Of a stretch of DNA of 64,000 nucleotides, positions 55,711 through 64,000 are shown piece after piece. The notes beneath the pieces were generated by a model. That model was given only the letters and a program-made list of their open reading frames with translations. It did not search any database and was not told the origin of the DNA. A program made the translations under genes and the position numbers. The stretch is from positions 1-64,000 of the forward strand of contig NZ_JABWCV010000011.1 of NCBI RefSeq assembly GCF_013371085.1, given 5' to 3'. Each line of letters opens with the position of its first letter. Position 1 is the stretch's first letter. Source of the stretch: Vreelandella maris (lineage in GTDB: Bacteria > Pseudomonadota > Gammaproteobacteria > Pseudomonadales > Halomonadaceae).

Positions 55711-58347
55711 ATGAACTTTCTCGCCAATCCTTTGCTAACCGCCAGCGCTTTTACTGACGCTTGGCTAAAGCAGCAAAGTGGTTCCACAGTGGTACCAAGT
55801 AGTGAAACGATCGCTTCCTTATTCGACCCATTTGGGGTTGGGCGTGCGGCTTTTGATTACTGGCGCGATAGCATGGAGCGTAGCGTTCTGTATTTAGATG
55901 TGATGCGTGAGCGTGGTAATCAATACCTTGAGCACATGGAACAAACCAAACCCAACGTATTGGGTTTTGATACTGAAGTGCTAATGGATGGCCGGACGCT
56001 GCCGCGACCAACCAACTATGAGTTGTTACGCGTACTACCTCATGAAGGGACTGAGATTGATCTACAAAAACGTCCTTTTGTAGTGATCGACCCGCGTGCG
56101 GGGCATGGGCCAGGGATTGGCGGGTTTAAGCCAGACAGCGAGTTGGGGGTGGCGCTAAAAGCGGGGCATCCCTGCTACTTTATTGGTTTTTTGCCATTTC
56201 CTGAGCCGGGTCAAACCGTCGAAGATGTAGTTGATTCAGAAATTGCGTTTCTACGCCATGTCATCGAGCTTCACCCCGAAACCACCGAAAAGCCAATGGT
56301 GGTGGGCAATTGCCAAGCAGGCTGGCAAATCATGATGGCGGCCGCACTAGAGCCAGATGTGTTTGGCCCGATTCTTATTGCTGGCGCGCCTCTCTCTTAT
56401 TGGGCGGGCGAGCATGGCAAAGCGCCTATGCGCTATACCGGTGGTATGACGGGAGGAAGTTGGGTTACTGCGCTCGCCAGCGACATGGGTAATGGGCTCT
56501 TTGATGGCGCATTACTGGTGCAGAACTTTGAGCGTCTCAATCCAGCCAATACCTACTGGAAAAAGCAGTATCACCTTTATGACAATATCGATACGGAAGC
56601 GGGCCGCTACCTTGAATTCGAACGCTGGTGGGGTGGCCACGTCGTATTAGGTGGTGAAGAGATTCAATATATCGTCGACAACCTGTTCATTGGTAATCGA
56701 CTCTCTACCGCGCAACTGGTGACTAGTGATGGTCGCCGTATCGATCTGCGCAATGTACGTTCGCCCGTCGTGGTCTTTTGTTCACGAGGGGACGATATCA
56801 CTCCGCCTCCTCAGGCGCTGGGCTGGATTCGTGATTTATACGAAGATGTAGACGACATCATCGCTCATGAACAGACCATCGTATATTGTCAGCACGATAC
56901 TACCGGGCACCTGGGTATTTTTGTATCTGGTAGCGTATCGCGTAAAGAGCATACCGAGTTCACGGCGAACATGGATTACATCGATGTGTTACCGCCAGGG
57001 TTATATGAAACCACGGTAACACCAGCAGAAGAGGGTGAAGACGCTGAGTTATTCGAGCGTGATTACTTACTTGAGTTCATGCCTCGTGACTTTGAAGAGC
57101 TAGATCAAGCTGTAAAGCACAAACCTGAGGATGACCGTCGCTTTGCAACGGTGGCTCGTATCTCGGAAATTAACCTGGGTATGTATCGGCTCTTTATACA
57201 ACCCTGGCTAAAAGCCATAATGACACCCGAGGCGGCGCGCTTGATTCGCCGTATGCAACCTATTCGGTTGGGTTATAAGCTACTGTCTGACCGCAATCCG
57301 TTGTCGGTACCATTACCGGTCTTGGCAGATGCGGTACGCAAAAATCGTCATCCAGTATCCCAGGACAATCTGTTTAAAGCGTTTGAGACCATGGGCTCTG
57401 ATCAACTGGTTGCTAGCCTGAATGCGATGCGTGATCTGCGCGACAGCAGTACCGAAAAAATGTTTATGGAAATCTACGGTCAGCCGCTTTTGCAGGCCGC
57501 CGTTGGTCTCTATGGTGATGCCCATGTGCACCGCCGCCGCCCAGGCGCTGAGCCCGAGCATCGCCGCTTTCTCCAGGAGCGCCAGGAAGCGTTGCGCGAG
57601 AAAATTGCCCACGGTGGTGCCCATGAAGCGGTTATGCGTTCGCTTATCTATGTGGTGGGCGGTGCTCCAGCCACGGACGAACGTAACTTTAAACGGCTAC
57701 GCGCCTCGCGTGCTGAGCTTGAGCCAGGTACTGAGTTAAGTGAATTTAAGCGCTTAGTGCGCGAGCAATTCTTTATCTTGAAGCTGGATCGTGAGCAAGC
57801 ACTGAATTCACTGCCTATTTTGCTCAAGGGTGATAGCAACGAGGATATTGATGGCTATATTAGCCACCTTGAACACGTGTTTGCCGCTAGTGGCGAGCTT
57901 TCAGAGCATGCTGCTAAACGCTTTGATCAGATAAAAGCGCTTTTTGATCAGGCACGGCCTAGCAAAAAGGAAGCACCTGCTACTCCTAATGCTGCCAAGG
58001 CAAAGGCGAAAACACCAGCAAAGTCAAAAACCGCTAAGGCTGGCGTGGTTGGTAAAGCTGATAAAAAAGTTATTGAGCCAGAAGCTACCAAACCGGAAGC
58101 TGCTAAATCAGAAACTATCAAACCCAAGCAAGAAGCTGTTAAATCGGAAGGAATTAGTCAGGCAAAAGATAATACAGGAGAAGCTAAGCCAAAAGCAGCT
58201 AAGCTAACATCTGTTGAGCCCTCGGCTGCGCCTGAAGAAACAGAGGAAAAAGCCACTAAACTCTCTGCCACCGATGAGGAAAGCACTAAGCCATCAGTGA
58301 AACCTGGCAGCACTAGCGGAGGTGAGAATCCGTCTAACAATCGCTAA
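55711..58347 (+). CDS. DUF3141 protein: PHA-synthase-like alpha/beta hydrolase with Lys/Ala-rich tail
   Basis: 878 residues from the ATG at 55711 (GGGAGA six bases upstream, within the longer frame). Residues 1-420 resemble class I/II PHA synthases: FDYWRDSMERSVLYLDVMRERG, PFVVIDPRAGHGPGIGGFK, nucleophile Cys201 in VVGNCQAGWQ, Asp361/362 in SRGDDITPP and His400 in TTGHLGIF. Spacing is close to that of PhaC. Residues 420-740 are the DUF3141-specific helical part. From about 755 the tail is low-complexity Lys/Ala/Pro/Glu, like PhaF or histone H1-type tails. It may act on polyhydroxyalkanoate or another acyl substrate; DUF3141 function is not established. A terminator follows. Confidence 0.85.
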   Translation: MNFLANPLLTASAFTDAWLKQQSGSTVVPSSETIASLFDPFGVGRAAFDYWRDSMERSVLYLDVMRERGNQYLEHMEQTKPNVLGFDTEVLMDGRTLPRPTNYELLRVLPHEGTEIDLQKRPFVVIDPRAGHGPGIGGFKPDSELGVALKAGHPCYFIGFLPFPEPGQTVEDVVDSEIAFLRHVIELHPETTEKPMVVGNCQAGWQIMMAAALEPDVFGPILIAGAPLSYWAGEHGKAPMRYTGGMTGGSWVTALASDMGNGLFDGALLVQNFERLNPANTYWKKQYHLYDNIDTEAGRYLEFERWWGGHVVLGGEEIQYIVDNLFIGNRLSTAQLVTSDGRRIDLRNVRSPVVVFCSRGDDITPPPQALGWIRDLYEDVDDIIAHEQTIVYCQHDTTGHLGIFVSGSVSRKEHTEFTANMDYIDVLPPGLYETTVTPAEEGEDAELFERDYLLEFMPRDFEELDQAVKHKPEDDRRFATVARISEINLGMYRLFIQPWLKAIMTPEAARLIRRMQPIRLGYKLLSDRNPLSVPLPVLADAVRKNRHPVSQDNLFKAFETMGSDQLVASLNAMRDLRDSSTEKMFMEIYGQPLLQAAVGLYGDAHVHRRRPGAEPEHRRFLQERQEALREKIAHGGAHEAVMRSLIYVVGGAPATDERNFKRLRASRAELEPGTELSEFKRLVREQFFILKLDREQALNSLPILLKGDSNEDIDGYISHLEHVFAASGELSEHAAKRFDQIKALFDQARPSKKEAPATPNAAKAKAKTPAKSKTAKAGVVGKADKKVIEPEATKPEAAKSETIKPKQEAVKSEGISQAKDNTGEAKPKAAKLTSVEPSAAPEETEEKATKLSATDEESTKPSVKPGSTSGGENPSNNR

Positions 58348-58365
58348 AACAGTGTGTTAGCTCAC

Positions 58366-58400
58366 AGCGCCCCCGCCTATATGGTGGGGGCGCTTTGTTT
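58366..58400 (+). terminator. Terminator after the DUF3141 gene
   Basis: Long GC-rich stem AGCGCCCCCGCC / GGTGGGGGCGCT (58366-58377 and 58383-58394, one G-T pair), five-base loop, then TTGTTTG. Confidence 0.88.
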
Positions 58401-58661
58401 GTCTGTGTGCCTTTTGGGTTGCCGTAATGCCAGTGGCAGTCTAGTGTCTAGCTACTATTTATCTGAAATATAACCTTGGTTGCCTGAAATCTACGTATTT
58501 TCCCTGCGCGTTGGTTGCTACTGGCGCTTAGCTAAGGGCTGGGGTAGGGTAGGCGCATTTTTTCATCCGTATCTTTGTTAGCGGGCGGTTTCATCCCGGC
58601 GATACGGCACCGAATTTAGAGCACGTGCTAGACAGTCCGTGCATTAGGAAAGTGGAGCACT
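58401..58661 (+). other. Intergenic region upstream of topA
   Basis: About 260 bases after the DUF3141 terminator with no open frame worth calling. It should contain the topA promoter(s), which in other bacteria respond to supercoiling. I could not single out a -35/-10 pair. A purine-rich AGGAAAGTGGAG precedes the topA ATG. Confidence 0.5.
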
Positions 58662-61289
58662 ATGGGCAAGTCACTGGTCATCGTCGAGTCGCCGGCTAAA
58701 GCGAAGACGATTAACAAATATCTCGGCAACGATTTCATCGTGAAGTCGAGCGTGGGTCACATTCGTGACCTGCCGACCAGCGGCTCAGGTAAGGCAGCCT
58801 CCGATCCTAAGGAGCGCGCACGCCAGGCCGCAGCGACACGCAAGATGTCGGCGGAAGAGAAGGTGGAATATAAGAAGCGTAAAAGCCAAGATCAGCTGAT
58901 TCGGCGGATGGGGATTGACCCCAACAATGGCTGGGAGGCGCGCTATGAGGTGCTGCCAGGCAAAGAGAAAGTGGTGGCTGAGCTGAAAAAATTGGCTGAG
59001 AAAGCCGACGCTGTCTATCTCGCAACGGATTTGGACCGCGAAGGGGAGGCCATTGCCTGGCACCTGCGTGAGACTATCGGTGGAGACGACAGCCGCTATA
59101 AGCGCGTGGTGTTTAATGAAATCACCAAAAATGCCATACAGGACGCGTTCAAAGCTCCGGGCGCGCTAAATATTCCCCGGGTGGAAGCACAGCAAGCTAG
59201 GCGTTTCCTGGATCGCGTGGTGGGCTTTATGCTTTCACCTTTGCTGTGGGCGAAAGTGGCGCGTGGGCTTTCGGCTGGCCGTGTACAGTCCGTCGCGGTG
59301 CGTCTAATTGTTGAACGCGAGCGCGAAATTCGTGCCTTTATTCCTGAAGAGTTTTGGGATGTGCACGCGGATTTGGCCTCTCCCGAGGGTGAGCTGGTGC
59401 GTTTTGCCCTGGTTCGTCAAGATGGCAAAGCCTTTAAGCCCACCTCTGAAAAAGACACCCTGGCGCGTATTGAGCAGCTTAGAAAAGCCAAACTTGCGAT
59501 TACTTCGCGGGAAGATAAGCCCACCAGCTCCAAGCCGACAGCGCCCTTTATTACCTCTACGCTACAGCAGGCCGCGAGTGGCCGGTTAGGATTTTCTGTT
59601 AAGAAGACCATGACCATGGCCCAGCGTCTGTATGAAGCGGGCTATATCACCTATATGCGTACTGACTCCACCAATCTTTCAAAAGATGCAGTGGAAGGCG
59701 TGCGCAGTTATATCGGCGAAGAGTTTGGCGAGCGCTATCTGCCTGAAGCGCCTAATCGTTACAGCAGTAAAGAGAGTGCTCAAGAAGCCCACGAGGCGAT
59801 TCGCCCCTCCAGCGTTGAACGTAAAGCATCAGACCTGTCCGGCATGGAGCGCGATGCAGAGCGTCTTTACGAGCTGATATGGCGTCAGTTTGTGGCTTGC
59901 CAGATGACGCCTGCTGAGTACCTGTCCAGCACGCTTAGCGTTGAGGTTGATGGGTATGAGCTGCGTGCTAAAGGGCGCGTGCTTAAATTTGATGGCTATA
60001 CACGGGTGATGAAGCCAAGCGGTAAAAATGAAGATCAGAGCCTGCCTGACTTGCCTAAAGGCACGCCGATGGCGTTGGAAGCGCTTGATCCTCAGCAGCA
60101 CTTTACCAAGCCTGCACCGCGTTACACCGAAGCAAGCCTGGTGAAAGAGCTCGAGAAGCAGGGGATTGGTCGTCCTTCTACCTATGCATCGATTATCTCC
60201 ACGATTCAGGATCGCGGCTATGTGAAGCTTGAAAACCGCCGCTTTTATGCCGAGAAGCTTGGCGATATCGTTACCGAGCGGCTGAAAGAGTCCTTCCCTG
60301 ATTTGATGGATTTCTCATTCACTGCGCGCATGGAAGATAGCCTTGATGAAGTCGCCGAAGGCGAGCGTAACTGGCAGGCTTTGCTAGATGCTTTCTACGG
60401 TGAGTTTCGTGAAGAGTTAGCCAAGGCGGAGAGCGAAGATGGTATGCGGCCCAATCAGCCGGTGCCCACTAATATTGACTGCCCGAAATGTGGCCGCCAT
60501 ATGCAAATTCGCACCGCTTCCACAGGCGTGTTCCTGGGCTGTAGCGGCTACAACTTGCCGCCAAAAGAGCGCTGCAAGACCACCATCGACCTGATTCCAG
60601 GTGAAGAAGCAGTAGCGGAGGATGCGGGTGAAGAGGCTGAAACTAATGCACTGCGTGCTAAGCGTCGCTGCACCAAGTGTGGCACGGCAATGGACAACTA
60701 CCTAATTGATGAAACGCGCAAATTGCACATTTGTGGCAACAGCCCTGATTGTGATGGGTATGAGGTGGAAAGCGGTAAATTCAAGATTAAAGGCTATGAC
60801 GGGCCTGTAATCGAGTGCGATAAGTGTGGCGCTGAGATGCAGTTGAAATCAGGTCGCTTTGGTAAGTATTTTGGCTGCACCAATAGCGAGTGTAAAAACA
60901 CTCGCAAATTATTGAAGAGTGGCGAAGTGGCACCGCCAAAAATGGATCCAATTCCGATGCCGGAGCTGGCGTGTCAAAAAGTGGATGACCATTACGTGCT
61001 GCGCGATGGCGCGAGTGGCCTATTTTTGGCGGCGAGCAAATTTCCTAAAAATCGCGAAACGAGGCCGCCGCTGGTGAAAGAGCTAAAAGCGCATGCCGAA
61101 GAGTTGCCTGAGAAGTACCATTTTATTCTCAAAGCACCTAGTGAAGACCCCGATGGTCGTCCCGCTCAAATCCGTTATTCGCGTAAGACGAAAGAGCAGT
61201 TTGTAATGACTGACGAAGAGGGCAAAGCCACCGGCTGGAAGGCCATGTTTGAGGCTGGTAAATGGCACGTGGAGGATAAGCGCAAGTGA
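58662..61289 (+). CDS. topA: DNA topoisomerase I
   Basis: 875 residues. Toprim domain at the N-terminus ([20 protein letters not shown], later [15 protein letters not shown]), active-site Tyr331 in [19 protein letters not shown]-type motif [28 protein letters not shown], then three four-Cys zinc ribbons (starting [18 protein letters not shown] and CDKCGAEMQ) and a C-terminal ribbon-like domain. Type IA enzyme that relaxes negative supercoils. The next gene starts inside its stop codon. Confidence 0.97.
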   Translation: MGKSLVIVESPAKAKTINKYLGNDFIVKSSVGHIRDLPTSGSGKAASDPKERARQAAATRKMSAEEKVEYKKRKSQDQLIRRMGIDPNNGWEARYEVLPGKEKVVAELKKLAEKADAVYLATDLDREGEAIAWHLRETIGGDDSRYKRVVFNEITKNAIQDAFKAPGALNIPRVEAQQARRFLDRVVGFMLSPLLWAKVARGLSAGRVQSVAVRLIVEREREIRAFIPEEFWDVHADLASPEGELVRFALVRQDGKAFKPTSEKDTLARIEQLRKAKLAITSREDKPTSSKPTAPFITSTLQQAASGRLGFSVKKTMTMAQRLYEAGYITYMRTDSTNLSKDAVEGVRSYIGEEFGERYLPEAPNRYSSKESAQEAHEAIRPSSVERKASDLSGMERDAERLYELIWRQFVACQMTPAEYLSSTLSVEVDGYELRAKGRVLKFDGYTRVMKPSGKNEDQSLPDLPKGTPMALEALDPQQHFTKPAPRYTEASLVKELEKQGIGRPSTYASIISTIQDRGYVKLENRRFYAEKLGDIVTERLKESFPDLMDFSFTARMEDSLDEVAEGERNWQALLDAFYGEFREELAKAESEDGMRPNQPVPTNIDCPKCGRHMQIRTASTGVFLGCSGYNLPPKERCKTTIDLIPGEEAVAEDAGEEAETNALRAKRRCTKCGTAMDNYLIDETRKLHICGNSPDCDGYEVESGKFKIKGYDGPVIECDKCGAEMQLKSGRFGKYFGCTNSECKNTRKLLKSGEVAPPKMDPIPMPELACQKVDDHYVLRDGASGLFLAASKFPKNRETRPPLVKELKAHAEELPEKYHFILKAPSEDPDGRPAQIRYSRKTKEQFVMTDEEGKATGWKAMFEAGKWHVEDKRK

Positions 61290-61747
61290 ATGCACGCTCG
61301 CGAACCAATCAGTTACTCTACCAAGCGGAGCTGTTAGCCATTATGCCAGCGGGGGAGGGTGAGCATTCCCCTTCGCGGCAGATGGCGCTGGAGGAGAGCG
61401 CGTTGGCGCTCTTTGAGCTGGCGTTAGAGTCGCTTCTACGTGAAGTTACTGAGCACGCGCGCTTGCCAGAGCATCGCTGGCGTGTATTGTTATCTCAGCA
61501 AGGTCCGGCTTTGGCAGAGCTACAGCGTCTGCGCGACTTAAACGCTCAGCCGGAAAGTTGGTTGAATTGGCTGACAGGTCAGCTTGAACGCCTGCATAGC
61601 GATGAAGGGGCTGCGCGGCGTACTACTCATAATCCCGCTATGATTAAGGTGGATAGTCAAGCGAGTTTGCCTCAGCAATTGCTGGATAATCTTCAGGCGG
61701 CAAAGCGCGAAATAGCTGCTCTGCGTGAAACCAGCCTGGAGTGGTAA
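61286..61747 (+). CDS. DUF6586-type small helical protein
   Basis: 153 residues, GTG start overlapping the topA stop (GTGA). Helical throughout: [68 protein letters not shown] protein of this type follows topA in Pseudomonas and relatives and is annotated DUF6586; that link is from memory of gene order. Function unknown. Translational coupling suggests it is made in proportion to topoisomerase I. Confidence 0.82.
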   Translation: MNARSRTNQLLYQAELLAIMPAGEGEHSPSRQMALEESALALFELALESLLREVTEHARLPEHRWRVLLSQQGPALAELQRLRDLNAQPESWLNWLTGQLERLHSDEGAARRTTHNPAMIKVDSQASLPQQLLDNLQAAKREIAALRETSLEW

Positions 61748-61799
61748 AAGGCTCGATTTTATCCGCTGGTCAAGTAAGCACCACGAAAAGGAGATCATG

Positions 61800-62264
61800 A
61801 TGCGCTATAACCAAGTTAAAGATTTAGTCGAATGGGCGGCAGGCTTTCACGCGCGAATGGCGCGTCAATACAGCGAGGCCGCCGATAAAGCCGACAATGA
61901 ACGCTTAAAAATGGGATTAGATTATCTCGCCAGCCGTGAATTGAAGATGAAAACGGGTCTTGAAGACTTGTTTCATGACGGTACGGATCATTCTGAGGTG
62001 CTGGAGACGTGGTTCGACGAGTCGAGCGAATTCCCTGAGCCACCAGAACTGGATCGAATTGCGGATCAAACCGTTACAGGCTCCATAGAAGATGCCATGA
62101 AAACAGCCACAACTGCCCATGAGCGTTTGCAGGCGTTGTATAAGCATCGTGCCGCACGTTCGAGAATTGAACCCGAAGCAGAGTTCTTTGATTCGCTAGC
62201 GGAAGGGCATAATTCTGAAATACGCCATATGATGGCGAGTATGGAAGAGTTGCAGGGCGTTTAA
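61800..62264 (+). CDS. Ferritin-like helical protein of unknown function
   Basis: 154 residues from the second ATG of the ATGATG pair at 61797-61802 (AAGGAG six bases before 61800). Four-helix pattern: VKDLVEWAAGFHARMARQYSEAA, LKMGLDYLASRELKMKTGLEDLF, GSIEDAMKTATTAHERLQALYKHRA, FFDSLAEGHNSEIRHMMASME. His and Glu residues recur at bundle positions, like rubrerythrin/DUF2383-type proteins, but the metal-ligand ExxH pairs are not all clear. Probably cytosolic. Confidence 0.75.
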   Translation: MRYNQVKDLVEWAAGFHARMARQYSEAADKADNERLKMGLDYLASRELKMKTGLEDLFHDGTDHSEVLETWFDESSEFPEPPELDRIADQTVTGSIEDAMKTATTAHERLQALYKHRAARSRIEPEAEFFDSLAEGHNSEIRHMMASMEELQGV

Positions 62265-62418
62265 TGCGTATGTGCCACTGGCGAGTGCATCATCGCTTCG
62301 GGACGACCCAAAGCGGTGCTATGACGAAATTACTAACGGCGGATGCGGGAATAAGGTATAACAGCCACCCTATGCGTTTAGTTGGTCAACCACAGGCTAC
62401 TATGTTTCGAGAGCTGTT

Positions 62419-63048
62419 ATGTTTTTAATCAATCGCCGTCGGTTTTTAGCTATGGCGCTGAGCTTGCCAGCGGTTGCTAGCGCTGCTGTCACTGCACCTA
62501 ACCAGGCTGCTCCCTCTGACCTTATCGAAACAATGCTTACGCGCGCCCATGTGCCGCGCCATAGCAATGAGCTGTGGGTACTGATTGATGATCAAGAGGC
62601 TACACTCAGTGTGTTCCGTGGTAACACGCTTTTAGAGCGCTATGCACCCATATCCCTGGGGCGTGCAGGGGCGAAGACTCAGCGCGTTCGTGGCGATAAC
62701 GTGACTCCTAAGGGTGAGTTTCGTATCAATCGTTTTAATTACGAAAGCCAGTGGCGTACCTTCATGGGGATTGATTTCCCAACGCCAGCCCATGCACGCA
62801 TGGCGCTTGAAAAAGGGATTTATTCCCAAACCGATTATGAAGATTACTTCGACTACTACCGACGTAACGGTCATCCACCGCAAAATACTGCTCTGGGTGG
62901 GGCGATTGGGATTCATGGCTTGGGTAGCGCGGACCCCGATATTCATGGTCGCTATCATTGGACCCAAGGCTGTGTAGCCGTTACCAACGCACAAATTGAT
63001 CGCTTGGCAGAATTAGTGGGTGTTGGCACCCGTGTAGTGATCCGTTAA
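62419..63048 (+). CDS. L,D-transpeptidase (YkuD domain) with Tat-like signal
   Basis: 209 residues. The N-terminus NRRRFLAMALSLPAVASAA has a twin-arginine-like R-R-x-F-L-A signal. The YkuD domain follows: WVLIDDQEATLSVFRG, GDNVTPKGEFRINRFN, and the catalytic IGIHGLG then HWTQGCVAVTN with the His/Cys pair. Such enzymes form 3-3 crosslinks or attach Lpp-type lipoproteins to diaminopimelate in peptidoglycan. An OprI/Lpp gene with a C-terminal Lys lies 225 bases downstream on the same strand, so they could be enzyme and substrate. Confidence 0.92.
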   Translation: MFLINRRRFLAMALSLPAVASAAVTAPNQAAPSDLIETMLTRAHVPRHSNELWVLIDDQEATLSVFRGNTLLERYAPISLGRAGAKTQRVRGDNVTPKGEFRINRFNYESQWRTFMGIDFPTPAHARMALEKGIYSQTDYEDYFDYYRRNGHPPQNTALGGAIGIHGLGSADPDIHGRYHWTQGCVAVTNAQIDRLAELVGVGTRVVIR

Positions 63049-63273
63049 GCTAGTGACGTTGAAGGAAGTTCGAGGTTTTAAACAAGTGGCTATAGACAAC
63101 CGTTGTAGTCTATTATAAAACAGCGTTTGACTTGCGAGCATCGCAAAACAAGTCACTGTAAAGAACCTGCACCGCAGGTAGACAAATTTAAGCTAAGTAC
63201 GTCAGAAAAGTGCGTAGCCTTATTTTTGTCATACCCTTAATGTAGTACCCAAGGACGACTCAAGGAGAACATT

Positions 63274-63537
63274 ATGACTTTGAAAACTACTCTGAAGATG
63301 ACTGCTGCTGCCGCTTCTCTGGCAATTCTTGCTGGTTGTGCTTCTACCAGCGCGCTGGAAGAAGTTCGCATGACTGCAGAATCTGCACAGGCTGACGCTG
63401 CAGAAGCACGTAGCATGGCTTCACAAGCTATGAACACTGCAAACCAAGCCCAGCGCGATGCGCAGGCTGCTCTGCAGATGTCTGAGCAGAACCGTGAAGA
63501 AATGAACCGCATGTTCCAGCGTTCCATGCAGAAGTAA
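63274..63537 (+). CDS. oprI: OprI/Lpp-type murein lipoprotein
   Basis: 87 residues. Signal peptide with lipobox LAGC (Cys about 22), then a regular heptad coiled coil rich in Ala (AESAQADAAEARSMASQAMNTANQAQ) as in Lpp/OprI trimers, ending FQRSMQK with the terminal Lys that is joined to peptidoglycan. Expected to be very abundant: perfect AAGGAG before the ATG and a strong terminator after. Ties the outer membrane to the cell wall. Confidence 0.94.
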   Translation: MTLKTTLKMTAAAASLAILAGCASTSALEEVRMTAESAQADAAEARSMASQAMNTANQAQRDAQAALQMSEQNREEMNRMFQRSMQK

Positions 63538-63643
63538 TTCTGCTTGGAGCTGCTGGGGAGCCACTAGGCTCTTTCAGCGGTTGCTGTATGCAAGTCGTAG
63601 TTGGTAAAGATGTTAGGTAAGCAGTTTTTGCCGCTAGCTACGC

Positions 63644-63671
63644 AAAAAACCCCGCCTCGGCGGGGTTTTTT
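63644..63671. terminator. Strong bidirectional terminator after oprI
   Basis: AAAAAACCCCGCC / GGCGGGGTTTTTT (63644-63656 and 63659-63671), two-base loop: a perfect symmetric stem with T-runs on both strands, serving oprI and the minus-strand gene beyond. Confidence 0.93.
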
Positions 63672-63691
63672 GTTACTGCAGTATCAGCATA

Positions 63692-64000
63692 TTAAGTTTC
63701 TTCTTCGCCACTAGTTGTAGCGCTGAGCTCAACTTCGTTAATCAGCTCAACAGGTTCTGGCTCAGGCTCCGGTGCCGGCGCTTGTGGGCCATGCAGGGCA
63801 ATAAAGCGGCCATCGGGGGCTTCAACGGCCCGCTGTATCTGTTCGGCATCTATTTCGATGTCGTTGTCAGTCAGCTCAGTAACGCGCTCTACGGCATTTA
63901 GCAGAGGCTCAAAGCCTTCCACGTTCTCTTCCAACTGCGGAAACGACTGTACAAACAGCGTGCCGTCGGAAGCCCAGCCTGCTTTAAATGGCGCATCCAT
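63692..64000 (-). CDS. Hypothetical protein, partial at window edge
   Basis: At least 102 residues, running off the end of the window; the last three bases can be an ATG start but could also be an internal Met. Acidic; segments GWASDGTLFVQSFPQLEENV and DNDIEIDAEQIQRAVEAPDGRFIAL, then a Pro/Glu-rich linker (APAPEPEPEPVEL) and an acidic tail. I do not recognise a family. Convergent with oprI. Confidence 0.6.
   Translation of the reverse strand: MDAPFKAGWASDGTLFVQSFPQLEENVEGFEPLLNAVERVTELTDNDIEIDAEQIQRAVEAPDGRFIALHGPQAPAPEPEPEPVELINEVELSATTSGEEET

Noticed and set aside
63121..63155. Nested palindrome TTGCGA-GCA-TCGCAA within GACTTG/CAAGTC upstream of oprI
   Set aside because: Could be a regulator site or part of the promoter, but no family consensus was recognised, so no binding-site feature was called.

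Overview
The window looks like chromosome of a moderately halophilic gammaproteobacterium of the Halomonadaceae (Halomonas/Vreelandella type). The gene content is gammaproteobacterial: a proA-nadD-rsfS-rlmH-mrdA-mrdB-mltB-rlpA-dacA-ybeD-lipB block, SoxR with a textbook sox box, an OprI/Lpp lipoprotein and DppABCDF. Many of the proteins are strikingly acidic, as in halophiles. This assignment is inference from gene order and protein style; no database search was possible. No tRNA, rRNA, CRISPR array or intact prophage was seen.

Region 1 (1-1650) is accessory DNA. It holds a short unknown gene (possibly frameshifted), an attC-like integron cassette end directly after it, the frameshifted start of an IS1182-type transposase, and then a 318-residue Rho-family ATPase that lacks the normal N-terminal RNA-binding domain. 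Region 2 (1650-16550) is a mosaic of small housekeeping and stress units: an RhlE-type DEAD-box helicase, soxR with a divergent SoxR-controlled VOC gene, a GNAT acetyltransferase, a DUF1456 (YehS) protein, a methyltransferase, an NfeD protease with its slipin partner, a YqaA/DUF1206 membrane pair, glutaminase, an Ada-like DNA repair regulator, a macrodomain protein, CobQ and RidA. Region 3 (16570-24700) has a VWA/MoxR pair. It is followed by an AcoR-like sigma-54 activator facing a flavin monooxygenase and 2,3-butanediol dehydrogenase behind a recognisable -24/-12 promoter with upstream palindromes, and then an SDR dehydrogenase.

Region 4 (24700-36000) contains a frameshifted diguanylate cyclase remnant, a candidate sigma-54-driven small RNA with its own terminator, an OmpW porin, and a long minus-strand unit dppA-dppB-dppC-dppD-dppF-lysR-pepQ. 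That unit joins di/oligopeptide import to a HypT-like regulator and a prolidase. Region 5 (36000-42200) has mpl-ubiX-lysE, a DedA-PAP2 fusion, and two coupled membrane proteins with degenerate GGDEF domains.

Region 6 (42500-55500) is the conserved cell-elongation and peptidoglycan block (PBP2, RodA, MltB, RlpA, DacA) with proline, NAD, ribosome-silencing and lipoate genes. Here lipA faces lipB instead of following it. Region 7 (55700-64000) carries a DUF3141 protein with a PHA-synthase-like Cys-Asp-His triad and a Lys/Ala-rich tail, then topA with its small partner gene, a helical ferritin-like protein, an L,D-transpeptidase, and an OprI/Lpp-type lipoprotein. The lipoprotein is a plausible substrate of an L,D-transpeptidase.

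The best candidates for something undescribed are the CSD-less Rho paralogue next to integron/IS debris, the sigma-54-type small RNA locus near 25.45-25.61 kb, and the DUF3141 PHA-synthase-like protein.
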